Part shown: positions 25,491 through 37,440 of the stretch, piece by piece
Numbering within the stretch: position 1 is the first letter of the stretch
Layout of the letters: each line of letters opens with the position of its first letter
Origin: Gymnogyps californianus
Lineage: Eukaryota; Chordata; Aves; Accipitriformes; Cathartidae
Length of the DNA: 64,000 nucleotides
Direction: 5' to 3'
Assembly: GCF_018139145.2 (NCBI RefSeq)
Contig: NC_059483.1
Span: forward strand, 3,287,001-3,351,000
Notes under the pieces: generated by a model
What the model was told of the DNA's origin: nothing
Database searches by the model: none
What the model saw: the letters and a program-made list of their open reading frames with translations, nothing else
Made by a program: the position numbers and the translations under genes

Positions 25491-27849
25491 AAACCAGAGC
25501 GCTCTGAAGAACAGATAAAAGCTCAGCCTCAAGCTCAGGTTTTCAGAGTGTGTTCAAACTAAGATGATAACTACAAAAGTTGATTTTTTATATAACAATA
25601 TATAAAATACAGAGATAAATTTATCAGGGACGTTGTTGCTGTTCATTGTATAGTTGAATTATTCCATACAAAGACGAAGGGAGGAGAATGTCCTCCTTTG
25701 TGCCATCACAAGTAGGATGAGCTTACAAGTAGTTAGGTGTATTTTTGGCAATTATAAAAGCATTGCTAAAGCACACTGATTGTACATACTTAAGGTATGG
25801 ATTAGATTCTGTCCCAGCCAGTTAAAATGGAAATCTTGTATAGTGAGACATATGGGAAACAACAGAGGACAGGTCTCCTGACAGCTAAAAATCTTGCTAG
25901 TCACAGTCCTTTCACTTGAACTACGTACTACGGAATTTCTTCAGAGCACGTTGCAGAGGGAAGTGGAGGTGGTTTTCCTCCGACAGGTACCCACCACGGT
26001 GCGCACTTGTGCTTCGGTCTGAAAGAAGGCAAGAGAGTAAGTTTGAGGAGGTACTCTAATAGTGCGCGAAAACATCACCTTGGAATTGCTGAATCATAAT
26101 GGCCATAACAGATATATAAATGAATCCTGTATAGGACAACTCTTGTGGCCAAGTAGCCTTTGATCTTGAAGGGGTATGTATGTCAGACTTTAGGATATTT
26201 CCCAGTAATGAACAAAAATACTTACTTTATTGCAATAAACTGAATTCCTTCTGAAACACATCTAATTTGTGTGTCAGATATTGAGACTGAATTAATTATT
26301 TGCTACCTGAAATTTGAATGGGACAAACACAGTGAGTCATGTGAAAAAGAAAAGGTTGTCACCATCGTGATGAAAAGCATGGCATGACACAGAATTCATA
26401 AATCTTCTGTGTCAACAAAAACCAGCAGAAAGTCCAAAATAGATTCTTAATTGTGATTTCTGAATCATGCTCTGCCTAGACAGCTACTGGTCAGCTTTTA
26501 CGTTTTAAGGCTGTCCTTGAAACGTGGATGAAGCTAGTTCTACTTCTTAATTGGAGAACAAAAATTGTCAAGCTCATGCAATATCACCTAATAGCCAACT
26601 ATATCAAATATGACTTTGAAAATAACTGAACTTATAGTTCCTATGGCGTGACCTATTTCAATAGCAGAATATACATTGTCAGTGAATTTTACTGAAGCAT
26701 TATGGGTAAGAGACTGAACTCAGAAAATTCCCTGACTTCTGGGATAACAGCAGGGGATATTTATTGATATGTTTTGAAGCTATTGCAGCTTCAAATGGGG
26801 CAAGAGCCCGCTATATAATGCCAGCACGGGGCAGGATCCCAACTGCCAAATTTGATTCTTGCTCTCTTCACAGGTGCGCTGCATGTGGTATGTAGCTTTT
26901 TAATGGCACAAATAAATAGCTTCCCAGTGGCAATGCTGTCACAGGAGTGGATTCTGGCAACATGCAGCTGAAGACCCATCCCACTTTGGTCTCCACTCTA
27001 TCCTTGCTGTGGACTGGGACAGTCCCTATAGGAGTTGCCTTCCCTCCTCTCCTTTCTGCACATGAAAGTTTTAGAACTGGGAAGAAACCTAGATTCTTTT
27101 GCACAAGAATCTGGGCTTGCCAATTCAAAATTAATACGGAAAAGCAACAGGTAAAAAATAATAGCAAGAGCAAAATAATAATAATAAAAAAATTGTGTTT
27201 CCAAAACTTCTGAGTCTTCAGCTTTTTTTTTCCAGACACATCTATAATCCTCCCACTGCATCCCAAAAAGAGTTTTCCTGACCTGTACAAGTTAGATAGC
27301 TGGCCTCTTTTGTCCTGAGTTTATCTTTCTAGAAGTCCCCTTGCAGCTTTTAAAATTAATAACAGCACAATTCTTGTACCTTACCTGAGTGAATTTGGTG
27401 TATTTTCATGCTGTTCATCTTCAAATACCTGGACTGGTAGTTTCCACTCTCCCTCAAGAGAAGATTTAAATCTCTCAGTCACATACTGGGAACCAAGTCA
27501 TCATTTTTAAGGCTTTTTTCTAAGACCTAGACCCTTGCTGGTCTAATTATATGTTAGGTAAAAACACAGAAGTTGTATATGTTTTACATCAGTTGTCTTT
27601 GTAAAATCAGATATCTAAAATAACTCTATGAAAGCTGATAAACCAGAGGAAAAAAAAGCCCAGATAGCACATATGAATAGGACAGACCTACAGTAATGTG
27701 TGTCTTTTGGAAAGGGCTAGCAAATGTTGAGAATAAGGAGACAGTTTTTGACGTCTCTGAACTTGTTTCCCTTAAATCAAGAGTCACACTTGCTATAAAG
27801 TTTGTAATGGATGGATCATTCCTGAAGTTTTTACACATGACAAAAATAT
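25491..27849. other. AT-rich sequence, no gene seen
   Basis: No recognised repeat family. Overlapping frames at 26868-27290 on both strands (up to 140 codons) include Phe/Lys-rich residues produced by A- and T-runs, so they look like composition artefacts. Confidence 0.45.
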
Positions 27850-28070
27850 AAATCACCTTGAATCTACATTTCAGGCATTATATTATATAACATTTATTAT
27901 CTGATCCTTTTACCATCTTTATGCCATCAAAATGTAAGGCTGAAAATATCAAGATCTGCTAATTAACATCTTAATGTGGTTGATGTGTTATTTTGATTAC
28001 TTCAATTTTATAGCATTTAATTTTCGAATGTGCACAGGGATCTCTTGTCAATAGCTGTATCATTTATACA
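27850..28070. promoter_or_regulatory. Possible enhancer-like AT-rich block
   Basis: A repeat-free stretch with 'ctgctaattaacatcttaat', 'ttttgattacttcaatttta' and 'ttatctgatcc' (a GATA-like word on the minus strand). Homeodomain and GATA-type words are dense. It is supported only by composition. Confidence 0.18.
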
Positions 28071-31000
28071 AAGAGTGAAGCCCCCTTTAGCAGCAATTTT
28101 TAGTAAAGGAAATTACTCTGACCCAGTAAAAAACATACAAGTTGCTGCAACTGGTTGTTTAAAGCATTTTGTTTTCAAGATTATTTTAAAATAGGAAATC
28201 CTAATGGATGCGGTAGCCAGCGTCTTCACAGAAGATATGATTCATCTTCCTAAGTAACAGTCTTCTTTACAACCAGTATATAATTGCCATGGGGAACAGC
28301 TAATAAAAACTGAATTTGCTAAAAGTCAAAATATGAAGTGTTTCTAAAGAAGATAATTGTAAAGCTATACATAAATATTTTTTCAAAAAATCTCTTTGTT
28401 CTTAAAAAAAATGCGTGTTCTCATGCACACAATGGTGGAACTGGCGTATGTTAGATCATGCAATTTTAGTATTTAGGAGATGGACAGAGCACACTACACA
28501 TGGCCATTCAAGTAGCACAGCAGGACAGAGGTGGTGGACTTCTGGCCAAGACACCAGCGATATAGTAAAGGTCTACTAAAAATACAGGCTGGAACTTGAG
28601 TAATTTAGGTATGCCATGAATGGGTGCCTTTGATGGGCTGGGCATCTGGAAAGAGGCTTGAAATCAGCAAGCTCATTTCCTTGGACTTTGACTGAGAGTT
28701 GATCTTAGCCTTCAGAATATGGAAAATGAGCATGAACATCAGCTGAATGTCCCAGGAGATTTGTGTCTTACTGATCATGAAATCAAATCAATCCTGGCCA
28801 GGGACAGAGTTCAGGTATCTTATCTGCAGGACTTTTGTTGAAAACTTTTCTAGATAGTTGGCAATGTTAAGACATTATCTATTTTCAGGGTTGTATTTGT
28901 ATCAGGATCAGAAGAAAGAAAGTGATAAAGCGTGGATAAAGCATTCCTCTGTGGCTCAAACTTCTCGGAAATACAGCTGAATGCTGCAGCAGGAGCACTT
29001 CTCATAGCCGTAGTACAGAAATATCCCCAAAGAGATTAGGCCAGGCTGTGGAAGAGGGGACACTCTTTCCTAGCTCGGTGTACCTGTTTGTCCTGAAAAT
29101 AAAACCCACACATCCCAAACTGGCAGCTCACTGAATCTACAAACACTGCTCCCTTGTTCTTCTGTTCACTCTTAGCCTGGCTTAAAAATAATAATAAAAA
29201 AGAGTCATCTTGAGAAGTAGTGTGGAATAAATCAAACTTGATGGAGCTACTATTATTTGAATACTGCAGGGTTACCTGGGAGATGGACTGCAAATGTCGG
29301 AGTGCCATCCAGGGTTGCGAAAGATCTACTGAAGACCTGATTCAACATGGAAGTAAATGGAAAGGCAGCCATTTGACTTACATGGTATTGATTGAGTTCC
29401 CATGAAAGGAAAGTCTCCATGAGCGTATTTTAATGTCTTGCAAAAGACTTGTATTCAAAGACATAAAGAGAGCAAGGTTTGAGTCATCTATATTACAAAA
29501 ATGTCCAAATGAAGGTACGCAATGCAGTTTTCCTGGCAGACTAAACACAGCTAAAAAAAAGCTTCAGTACGTCGGCAAATGCTATGCTCCAAACCATGTT
29601 CCTGTGCTTGGAATATGGTGTTCTCTCTGAATCCCTACCTAAACTCTTTAAATGGGCATAAACTTCCCGTTGACTTTCCTACAGCCCTGTTCTTACCTGC
29701 AGCCCATGATAAGCAGCTGGCACTGGGCTTTACTCAACAGATGGCTGGCACAGGGGCTTACGCGCGTTTGCTTGTCTCTGGCACTAGTCAGGGATGAATG
29801 ACATAAAAAAATTCTTCACAGTTGTTGGATGAAAAAAATACAGTCTGGTCCATCTGAGTGGAACTGTTATTTTCAATGAGTGTGGTTTTGAACTTGGTAC
29901 ATTTTCAAAGGTCAGCTGAATCTCTTGGGGATCTGTGAAAGGAGATCAAGAAATTATCTAATATCACTTTTATTAGGATTAATAACAATGACGCTGGTCT
30001 TTTTTTTAACCAACAAGGATTTCTCTGGCTCTTGCTTCAGTCAGCAGTTAAGAAAGCTGAATGCATGCATCAGGGAGATTTTCCATGACACACGTTTTCC
30101 TAGGAACGCTCTATCTCCTTTAATACAGAGAGATCAGTTTTTAATCATCCTAACCAATTGTTAGGAGAAGCAAGAAACAGTAGTGAAACAGCAGACTTGA
30201 TTTCTGCAAGTGTCTGTCTAATTGGTGCCTTATTAGACTCCCGTATTTGGATGCTGGGCTGTTTCAAAAAGCAACATTTACTGTGTGGTCTATGCACATT
30301 TTATATGTGCCCTAAATAATATAAGAAAGAGAGGAATCTGCAGGAAGGAGCTCATGGAAGAGCGAACAAAACACAGGACTGTTTATTATGCCTTAGAAAA
30401 ATGAAAAGGGAGGAAAAAAACATGGAATTTAACTGGATCGGATCTTGTGCTCTCTGATATTCACAGTTTTTCAGTGCACAGCTCCTTGTGTACATCCCTG
30501 CAGGATGGCTGAAAAAGTGGGAATGCTGTGGGAATCATGTGTCCCTAGTAGGGAAAGTAAATAATAGTCTCTCCAAAGCAGAACTCAAACCAGAATCAGT
30601 GCAGACTGCAAACTATTTCCCTAATTAAAGGGTCAGGAGAAGTTCAAAAAGTTGAGTTTAGCCATGGTGTGCTGTCCTGCAGATGTGTATGTGAAGCACA
30701 CAAAAAGTCTTGCCTGGCAGGCTGCAAGAAGAGACTTCCTTATATCTTCTCATTTTCAGTGTGTACTTCATCAAATGCTGTAAATTTAATCATTTTTCTT
30801 TTGCCTACTCAGGATACATATCTGTTGATATCTGCTCCCAGAGTCCCAAGCTTTGATAAATCCTCCATCGCTAGCTAGAACTAGTCCTTTCACAAAGCAG
30901 TCTTCCTTGCTTATGCACTTCTATTTCTTCTAACAGTCTGCTGTTTCATCTTTAGCTAAAAATAGTGAGAAAAAAAATTAGAATTTTAGTGAAAAAATAT

Positions 31001-31380
31001 AAACCTCAATTAATTTCCATATCTATTAGTAAAGAATTTTTCCTTAAGGCATGGTCCACAAATATCTGTAAACCTCAAATTTTATCTTGGCTTAAAATAG
31101 ATTTTATAAGTAAAACTCTACAAATGAGCAAATAAAATGTGTTCCCATCTTTACGAATTTCTTTCTTTTTACAATTAAACATTTTTAAAACATTGGGCTC
31201 AACTCTGCACTTCCATACAACCTACAATAAAGGCAGGGAGGAGGCTAAGTTACCCTTTTACCTGCAAGAAGCATCTGATGAACAGTAAAGTTGTCAAACT
31301 AAGCCCACATTGCCTATGGTATAGACCTGGAGTAGGTACCTCATTATGAGAAAGGTTTGGAAAGTACCTCAAACCTGAGG
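28071..31380. other. AT-rich sequence, no gene seen
   Basis: No recognised gene or repeat. Frames are under 91 codons. Confidence 0.45.
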
Positions 31381-32050
31381 TTTTTAGGATCTGCCTGAGT
31401 TATGCAGACCACTGGAAGCTATTGCTGTAGTCAGACATTTTCCATCTACACCTCCTTGCCGGCCCTCATGATGGCCTTCTCCATCCTTGTCCCTGAGGGG
31501 CCACTTGCTCCCTGTGAGACGACATGTCTTTCCAAGAGACAGAGAAGACAGGAGCCATTGGTCTTTCTCTGCTGGGGGTTCCCTTGGGGCTTTAGCTTGT
31601 CACTGGCTTCATCAGTATTGCTCTGAAACCACCCAGGGATATGTGAGGATGTTTAGGGGCAGTGTTGTCAATACCCTGGGGCTGCTCGGGTTGCATCTCA
31701 CACCTGGACCCTGTTGGGTGGCCACCCCCAGGGCCTGGCAGACACCGATGCTGGAGGAGATCCAGTGCTGCAGCTTTTCCCTGTGCTTGGGATATTTCTT
31801 CTGGCAGCGTAAAGATGCAAAACCTTGGGAATATAGAAGAACCTCCATTATCCTTAGAAACCTTGATGGCAAAACACCCTCATCCAAGCCAGGTTGGTTT
31901 TCTTTCTACTGGAGGGCTCACCAACACAGTTCACACCTTTGACCTCAGCGTAGAGCTTCTGCAGTATCCCTAGGCTGTGTTCAATTTTCAGTGCTGTCAG
32001 GAAGATCTGGGCTTTACTGTGGTCTGCCTTTGGGCTGGCCGCGGAGATCA
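31381..32050. other. GC-richer island with overlapping open frames, unexplained
   Basis: About 650 bases of clearly higher GC than the flanks, with open frames on both strands (151 codons at 31487-31942 and 103 codons at 31662-31973 on +; 91 codons at 31612-31887 on -). Several frames are open at once, which argues for GC composition rather than coding. I recognise no protein or repeat. It could be an old GC-rich repeat or a regulatory segment. Confidence 0.3.
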
Positions 32051-33222
32051 GCTACGCTGGCAGCAGGTCTCAGCCGGGTGACATGGCCAAGCACGTTATG
32101 ACCTGTATAGTTGCTAAAAGCAGACATTTCAACTTTCTATAATGGGAATATATGAACTGGAAACCCTGAAAAATGACAGAATATGTAATCCCCATATCTA
32201 GCTTTTTTCCAGGCGCAACATATCTAAAAACTTAAGTAATTGAATTAAATAGGAATAATAAATGTAGCAATATAATTGGGGCACAAGTAACTACAGATCA
32301 GTAGAGCAACACAAATGCGATGGACAGAGGTCAGGGCAGCATCTGCTTTTCTGATCTTGCATATATGGAGAGGCAGGTATAGCAGTTTGTTACCCTGGAG
32401 CCGTTCAAGTATATAGTATGCGGATTTCCAATAAACGGAGACCTTCTGCTTGAGCTTATGTTGCTTTCTTCCTGCTGCTGTTCTGGGATTTATCTGGAGT
32501 TGACAGACTGGGTAAAGTGTCCACTAATCTTATGGCAGCACACTGAGAATATTTTCAGCAGTGCGGCTGGTGCAGGGGAAGCCATTCATAACCAGGCACA
32601 GGCTGTGCAGAGGAGCCAGACGTGTGGATTTGGGAGGATTTTTCTGTACGCCCAGGTGAAAGCAGAAGATTTATTCCACCTGAAAATTTTGGGGAACAAA
32701 TTTGGGGCTCACTTTGAATGTGGCTCCTAATAGGAATCAAGCATAAACACAAACTCGAGTTTCCAACTTGCTTACGCTGCTAATACTCCTATACCGTTAG
32801 GAAAAGGATTTTGTGTGTGAATCAAATTACTACATCCTTGATAGCTATGAGAAACCACATGCACTGGAAAAAACCCTCTGCATATAGAATAAAAATATAA
32901 GAGAAAGGCATGAAACAGAGGAGAAAATACTTTCTCAGAAACACCTGGGGAAGGCCGTTTTAAATGAGAGTTGTGCCAAGTGTTATGGTGCTTCATTTAG
33001 TGCTACTAAGGATACACAGTTTGTTTTGTAGGTTGCACTCAAGTAAAACAGAGAGAAGTAGACTCCTGATTAGGCATCCAGGGTGCTGTGCTGCCGATCA
33101 ATTTACCTCTGCACTTTCCTTTGCTTCCAGTCAGTGTCTATCTATTGTCTTGGGTTCTTATGTCTAGATATAAGCTTTTGAGGTCAAAGATGCAGTTTCC
33201 TGTATCTGTTTTGTGCTTGCAG
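32051..33222. other. Unannotated sequence, no gene seen
   Basis: No recognised gene. 'ttccaataaacggagacc' at about 32428-32445 contains an AATAAA, but nothing upstream identifies a transcript or an LTR. Confidence 0.4.
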
Positions 33223-33287
33223 AGCTGCTGGCATGGCTAGCCCTTCATCTGCCACTGCTCCTGGAAGGTGATACCGAAATAAAAGCA
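33223..33287 (+). other. Candidate small internal exon, 65 bp
   Basis: The acceptor 'tctgttttgtgcttgcag' ends at 33222 and the donor is 'gcagtaagt' (GT at 33288-33289), close to the vertebrate consensus. Of three frames only one is open across the interval. It reads Leu/Ala/Trp-rich residues and then 'EGDTEIKA'. It starts two bases into a codon and ends in phase 0. A hydrophobic run followed by a charged segment recalls a signal peptide, but this is a weak resemblance. Confidence 0.27.
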
Positions 33288-33579
33288 GTAAGTAGTAAAG
33301 GAGCCTCCAGGAGTGAGCCCCATGAGAGAGCATCGATTCCCACCAGTGAAGCAAAACAGGCGGTTTTGCCCCAGACCTGGATGCTCCTCAGGAGTGCAGG
33401 AGCGGGGGAGAAAGCCTCCGACAGCAGTTTTCAGCGTGGGACCTGCTGAGATGCTCCTGAAGTATTCCCGAATAGTATCTCAGATAAGTGGTCAGTATGT
33501 TTAAAACATCAGCGTGAATCACCGACATAAACAAATTGAGAACAAAAGCTCAAAATCTTGGCTACTGGAGGCTTACGTA

Positions 33580-33815
33580 CATCTGCAGGGAGGATGCACT
33601 TGCCTGCGGGGCCTCAGGAGTTCCCCCGGGAGCCACGAAACCCCAAAGGACCGAATCCTGCGGCCATGGCCCCTGTGTGCACGGAGAGAGAAACCCAGGG
33701 CAGGCTTCAGGGGAACGAGCAGAAGGGAGTTTGTTTTGTCAGCAAAACAGATGCGACTTCTGACTATAAACGTAAGGACGACGTGTGTGCGGTCACCCAG
33801 GGTTCCTGTCTTGGC
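33580..33815. promoter_or_regulatory. CpG-retaining GC-rich patch
   Basis: Roughly 235 bases with unusually many CpG dinucleotides for this AT-rich window, for example 'tgcctgcggggcc', 'cccccgggagccacgaaa', 'gaccgaatcctgcggcc' and 'aacgtaaggacgacgtg'. All three + frames and one minus frame are open across much of it. A 'ctgcag' acceptor-like site at 33588 and an 'aaacgtaagg' donor-like site at 33771 frame it. Possible readings are a small CpG island or orphan promoter, a constrained element, or a GC-rich old insertion. Confidence 0.3.
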
Positions 33816-35190
33816 TAAATATATTGCCAAGAAGAGCAGAGATCAGAAGTGTTGAAATAATTCCCTCTTCTGGATCTCAACTTCCTACAGTTCAGCATTC
33901 ATTGTAGGCCAGTCTATAAATAGCAACAGTAAATTAGACATAATGTAATTAACACAGAATATTCTTTATTTTTCTATTGTAAATGGTAATAACAGTAAAT
34001 TATCGTAAATAATTATGGACTGCTTGCAGAATTTCCATAGACAAGACAATGCACTTTTATTTGATAAGATTTTATAACCGTACAGACTTTATAGCTGTAA
34101 GGTAATTACTGTTCCCGTGGTTTCAACATAATGGGCTGTGCAGATAAAGTATTTTTGTGGAAATATGAATGCTTCCAGATGTTTCACATATTTTTCTCAT
34201 TGATTTAAACTTAATCTTCACATGATTGTGCATAGGGAGTTCATGCAAGGTATGCATAAAAGACACAAAATGCACAGAGGTAGGGATCTGGAACAAGAAA
34301 ATGTAGAATTTTATAACCGGTTTTAAATGCAAATGATGATTTGATTGACTGTATCTATCCAGAAATGCAGTTTGGTGTGGAACTTTGTGTTATTTCTGAT
34401 ATCACGCCAAGAGAATTCAGATCTATAAAACTAATAAGCTAATTGGAATTGTGCCAGTTTCGATATGCGCGCTCTAAATTAAGCCTGAGGGTACCTGATG
34501 TCCAAGTTTAAGATTTGCCTTGAATCTAAAATTTACTAAATAATTGTTAAGTTTTTTTGGGAAACGATCCAAAATTTGATCCAAACCCATGTATCAAATA
34601 ATAGAGACACAGAGACTCCCTCAAAGCACAAATAGATGTATTTGGGGTGTGTGTTTATGTTAATAGACTAATAGCCTTCTATGACACGAAGTTTCTTTAG
34701 TCCACGGATATTTGAGTTTAGGACTAGAAGAAAGCAATTAATAGGATGGTATTTCCTCCTTTTTTATTGCTAGAAATGTAAGCAATAAATCATAATGCCA
34801 GAGCATAATGCTTTGGAGGAAGGTATTTTACGGAAATAATATCAGCACCAAGCTGATGGCTGAATCCAGCCTGCAGGAGCGCGGCGTGGAAATGCTTTTC
34901 CGAGCAGGCAGCTGCATCTTGGCAGCTGCAAGGGGCGAGCCGCCACAAAGGAAAGTTATTTTCCGATATAATTTCAGTCTGCTTACGACAAGGTTATTCA
35001 CACTTTATAAGACTGATACTGTACACAGTGTTTTATTGTGGGTACTTTATTGTTGAATGAAACATATCATGAAGAATTTTTTTTTTTTTCCTTAATTTAC
35101 TTGGATCAAGGGAAAACATATTATTCTTTTGAGATGTCCTTGCTCATGCACATGGGTTAGTAGCTCGGTACAAGAAACCATTTAGTTACA
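33816..35190. other. AT-rich sequence, no gene seen
   Basis: No gene or clear repeat. The stretch at about 33900-34110 is rich in TAAT words ('aatgtaattaacacag', 'cgtaaataattatgg') and could be regulatory. Confidence 0.4.
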
Positions 35191-35300
35191 GGCTTACCTT
35201 CAAGCACACGCTTAAATCCCACTGAAATCAGAGAGCTTTAGAAGTGCGATTAAACCGAAGTATATGTGCAATGCTTTGCTGCAAAAGGGCCATGTGCTTG
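35191..35300. repeat. Fossil amniote palindromic element (MITE-like)
   Basis: 'gcttaccttcaagcacacgc' leads into 'ttaaatcccactgaaatcag', and the far side reads 'tgtgcaatgctttgctgc'. From memory the old amniote element with 'acacgcttaagtcccattga' on one side and 'tgcttaagtgctttgctgga' on the other has this layout. The 'cttgctcatgcacatggg' wording about 50 bases upstream may belong to the same or a neighbouring copy. Confidence 0.5.
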
Positions 35301-35744
35301 GGAAGGTATTTAATGTCACATATGACTTGAATCAGACAAACAAACTTTAGGTTGGTATTTGAAGACTGTTTTGTTAAACACACATTTCCCATCCATGTTA
35401 AATGGATTATCTGCAAAACTCTCATAAAAACATGTAGCAAGAATAAACCACACAGTTTTCAATGAAAATTGCTAGCCAATCACTTAAGATTTGAGATAAT
35501 AAAACAATCCTGCAAATTTGATCCCAATTTTCACAAAAACTCAAAGGAATGCCATTCTGTTAAATCGGTGATTTACCAGCTGAAAGAAAACATTGCAACG
35601 TGACTTGAAAGTTTATTATAAACTTTGCAAATAATTTGAAATGAGATGTAAATTAGCCTGTGACAGAAAAGCAGTCTGTACCAACTTTTACTTGAAATAT
35701 TCTGGTCTTAACTAAAGTTCACAGCAGCATTGAGGGGCTGTTGT
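35301..35744. other. AT-rich sequence, no gene seen
   Basis: No recognised repeat or gene. The content is AT-rich words and lacks long homopolymers. Confidence 0.4.
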
Positions 35745-35945
35745 GGAGCGCGGGGGGAGTTGGGGCTGTGTGCTGGCGTCTCCATGCACTACGCTCCCGA
35801 AACCCAGCTCTTGTTACGGCCCAACATTTCCTCCCTAAAGGCGTTGGGTTCGGCTCTGATCCCACTTCTGCCAGCATCCTTGCAATGAGACCGTTAATTT
35901 CAGCAGTTTTCAGACGTGACAACAGAACCTGGCCGACTAATTTAA
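35745..35945. promoter_or_regulatory. Small CpG-retaining patch
   Basis: About 200 bases with retained CpGs ('ggagcgcggggggagt', 'actacgctcccgaaac', 'aaaggcgttgggttcggc', 'gcagttttcagacgtg'). Open frames of 85 and 97 codons on opposite strands mirror each other and look compositional. A regulatory role is possible but unsupported. Confidence 0.25.
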
Positions 35946-36989
35946 GACAACATGGAAGAAGGAGTTCTGCTTCTAAGTCAGTTTTTAGAAAGGTTTGAGA
36001 TGATTCTTGCAATTATTTTCATGAGAATGCTTTAATAACTCCATGTGAATGTTTCTGATGAGCAGAGGACAATAGCGTGATAATTCTGCCTTAAAATAAT
36101 ATGAGCTACTGTTGAAACTATGTGTTTTGAGGGGTTCATTGAGAACAAATAGCAGTGCAAGAGGAACACGTAGATGTGCAGAGGTTTGTCTTGCTGATTT
36201 TCTAGTCATCTTTAGCCACGAGCCAAGAGGATATTGGCAAACATTGTTAAGTACAAAATAAAGTAATAATCTTTATAAGAATGTCCATACACTTCTAAAC
36301 CTGTAGGGTCTTAAAAACCACAAAGTGATTGTGAATATAGGGCTCCTAGGTTAATAGCTGGAAATCAAATGCATTAGGAAGTCCAGCCGGAAGACACTGA
36401 TAAGAAATATTCTTTGTTCCTTTGGAAATGGCAATACTTAAGATAAAAGTAGAGTACATTTTAGAGTGGAGATGAATCTAACTTCCAAATAAAACATGAG
36501 GTGAATATTGAAAAGAACAGCAGGGAAAGCACTTTTGATTTTCTTCCTGAGTTCAATATCTGAACTTTAAAAATAATTTATTTTTTGTTTGTGTTGATAG
36601 CTCTATAGTAAAATAAAACCTCAAGTTTTCCAAGCTTTTTATAGTCTGCATTGTTCTTTTGTATCTTACTTGTTGTTGTGTTTTGTGTTTTTTTTTTCCT
36701 TAAAGCAATGCTATCTGTTTCTACGTTGTTGATATAAGCCAAAGAATATCTGACATGAAAACTGCACAATAGTTTCAGGAAAAAGAAAGGTGTAAACTGA
36801 TGCCTGATTGCTGAAATCTTAAATGTCTATTATATGCTGGTGCAAACGGGCTGATTTCAGTACCGGTAGCTGGGATTCACACCTCACCCAGTGGCAGTTC
36901 TGGATATTTGGTATTGCCGCCTGCTGATGCTCAGAGAGTCTTAGTAATGAGCTGGGTTTTTGTAAGAGAAGGAATTACACGCTGTAGCC
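35946..36989. other. AT-rich sequence, no gene seen
   Basis: No recognised features. Confidence 0.45.
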
Positions 36990-37440
36990 ATCCATGATAG
37001 CAGGAGACGATGTTCAGAGGCACGGAGTGGCCGCTGCTGTCCTAACCTCCTATGTATGCACTGCTGGGGAGCTGGGACAAACCCGGGGCCCCTCGTTACT
37101 CAAGCCTCTAGAGAGCTTTAATTTCAGATTGTACAGCAGACGCTATGCCGTATTATTCAGCAAGCAGCCGAGTCGTCCCTCCAGTGTACGGGAACCTACT
37201 GCTGTAACACGCGTGTGTTAGGATGGTCTCATAGGACACGGAGGCGAGTTGTCACAGGGTGCCCGTCGGGCTCCTTCGTGGGTGCTGGTGTTGGCGTAGG
37301 AGGAATGTGGCAGGACAGCAGCAATGACCCAGGTGCTCCCGGAGGGACACCAGACAGGGACAAACCGAGACCTGTACCCTGCTCTTTCCCATGCGGGTTT
37401 AACACCACCGTGCTGTGGTCCATGTTCCTCTTGCATCAGC
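36990..37440. promoter_or_regulatory. CpG-retaining GC-rich stretch, about 450 bp
   Basis: The longest CpG-retaining patch in the window. It includes 'aacccggggcccctcgtt', 'gccgagtcgtccctcc', 'taacacgcgtgtgtta' (a perfect palindrome at 37204-37219) and 'gtgcccgtcgggctcc'. Open frames occur on both strands, which fits GC composition. It could be a weak CpG island for a non-coding transcript or a conserved element. Confidence 0.3.

Noticed and set aside
32428..32445. LTR-like AATAAA in 'ttccaataaacggagacc'
   Set aside because: No compositional block, promoter-like word or termini around it.
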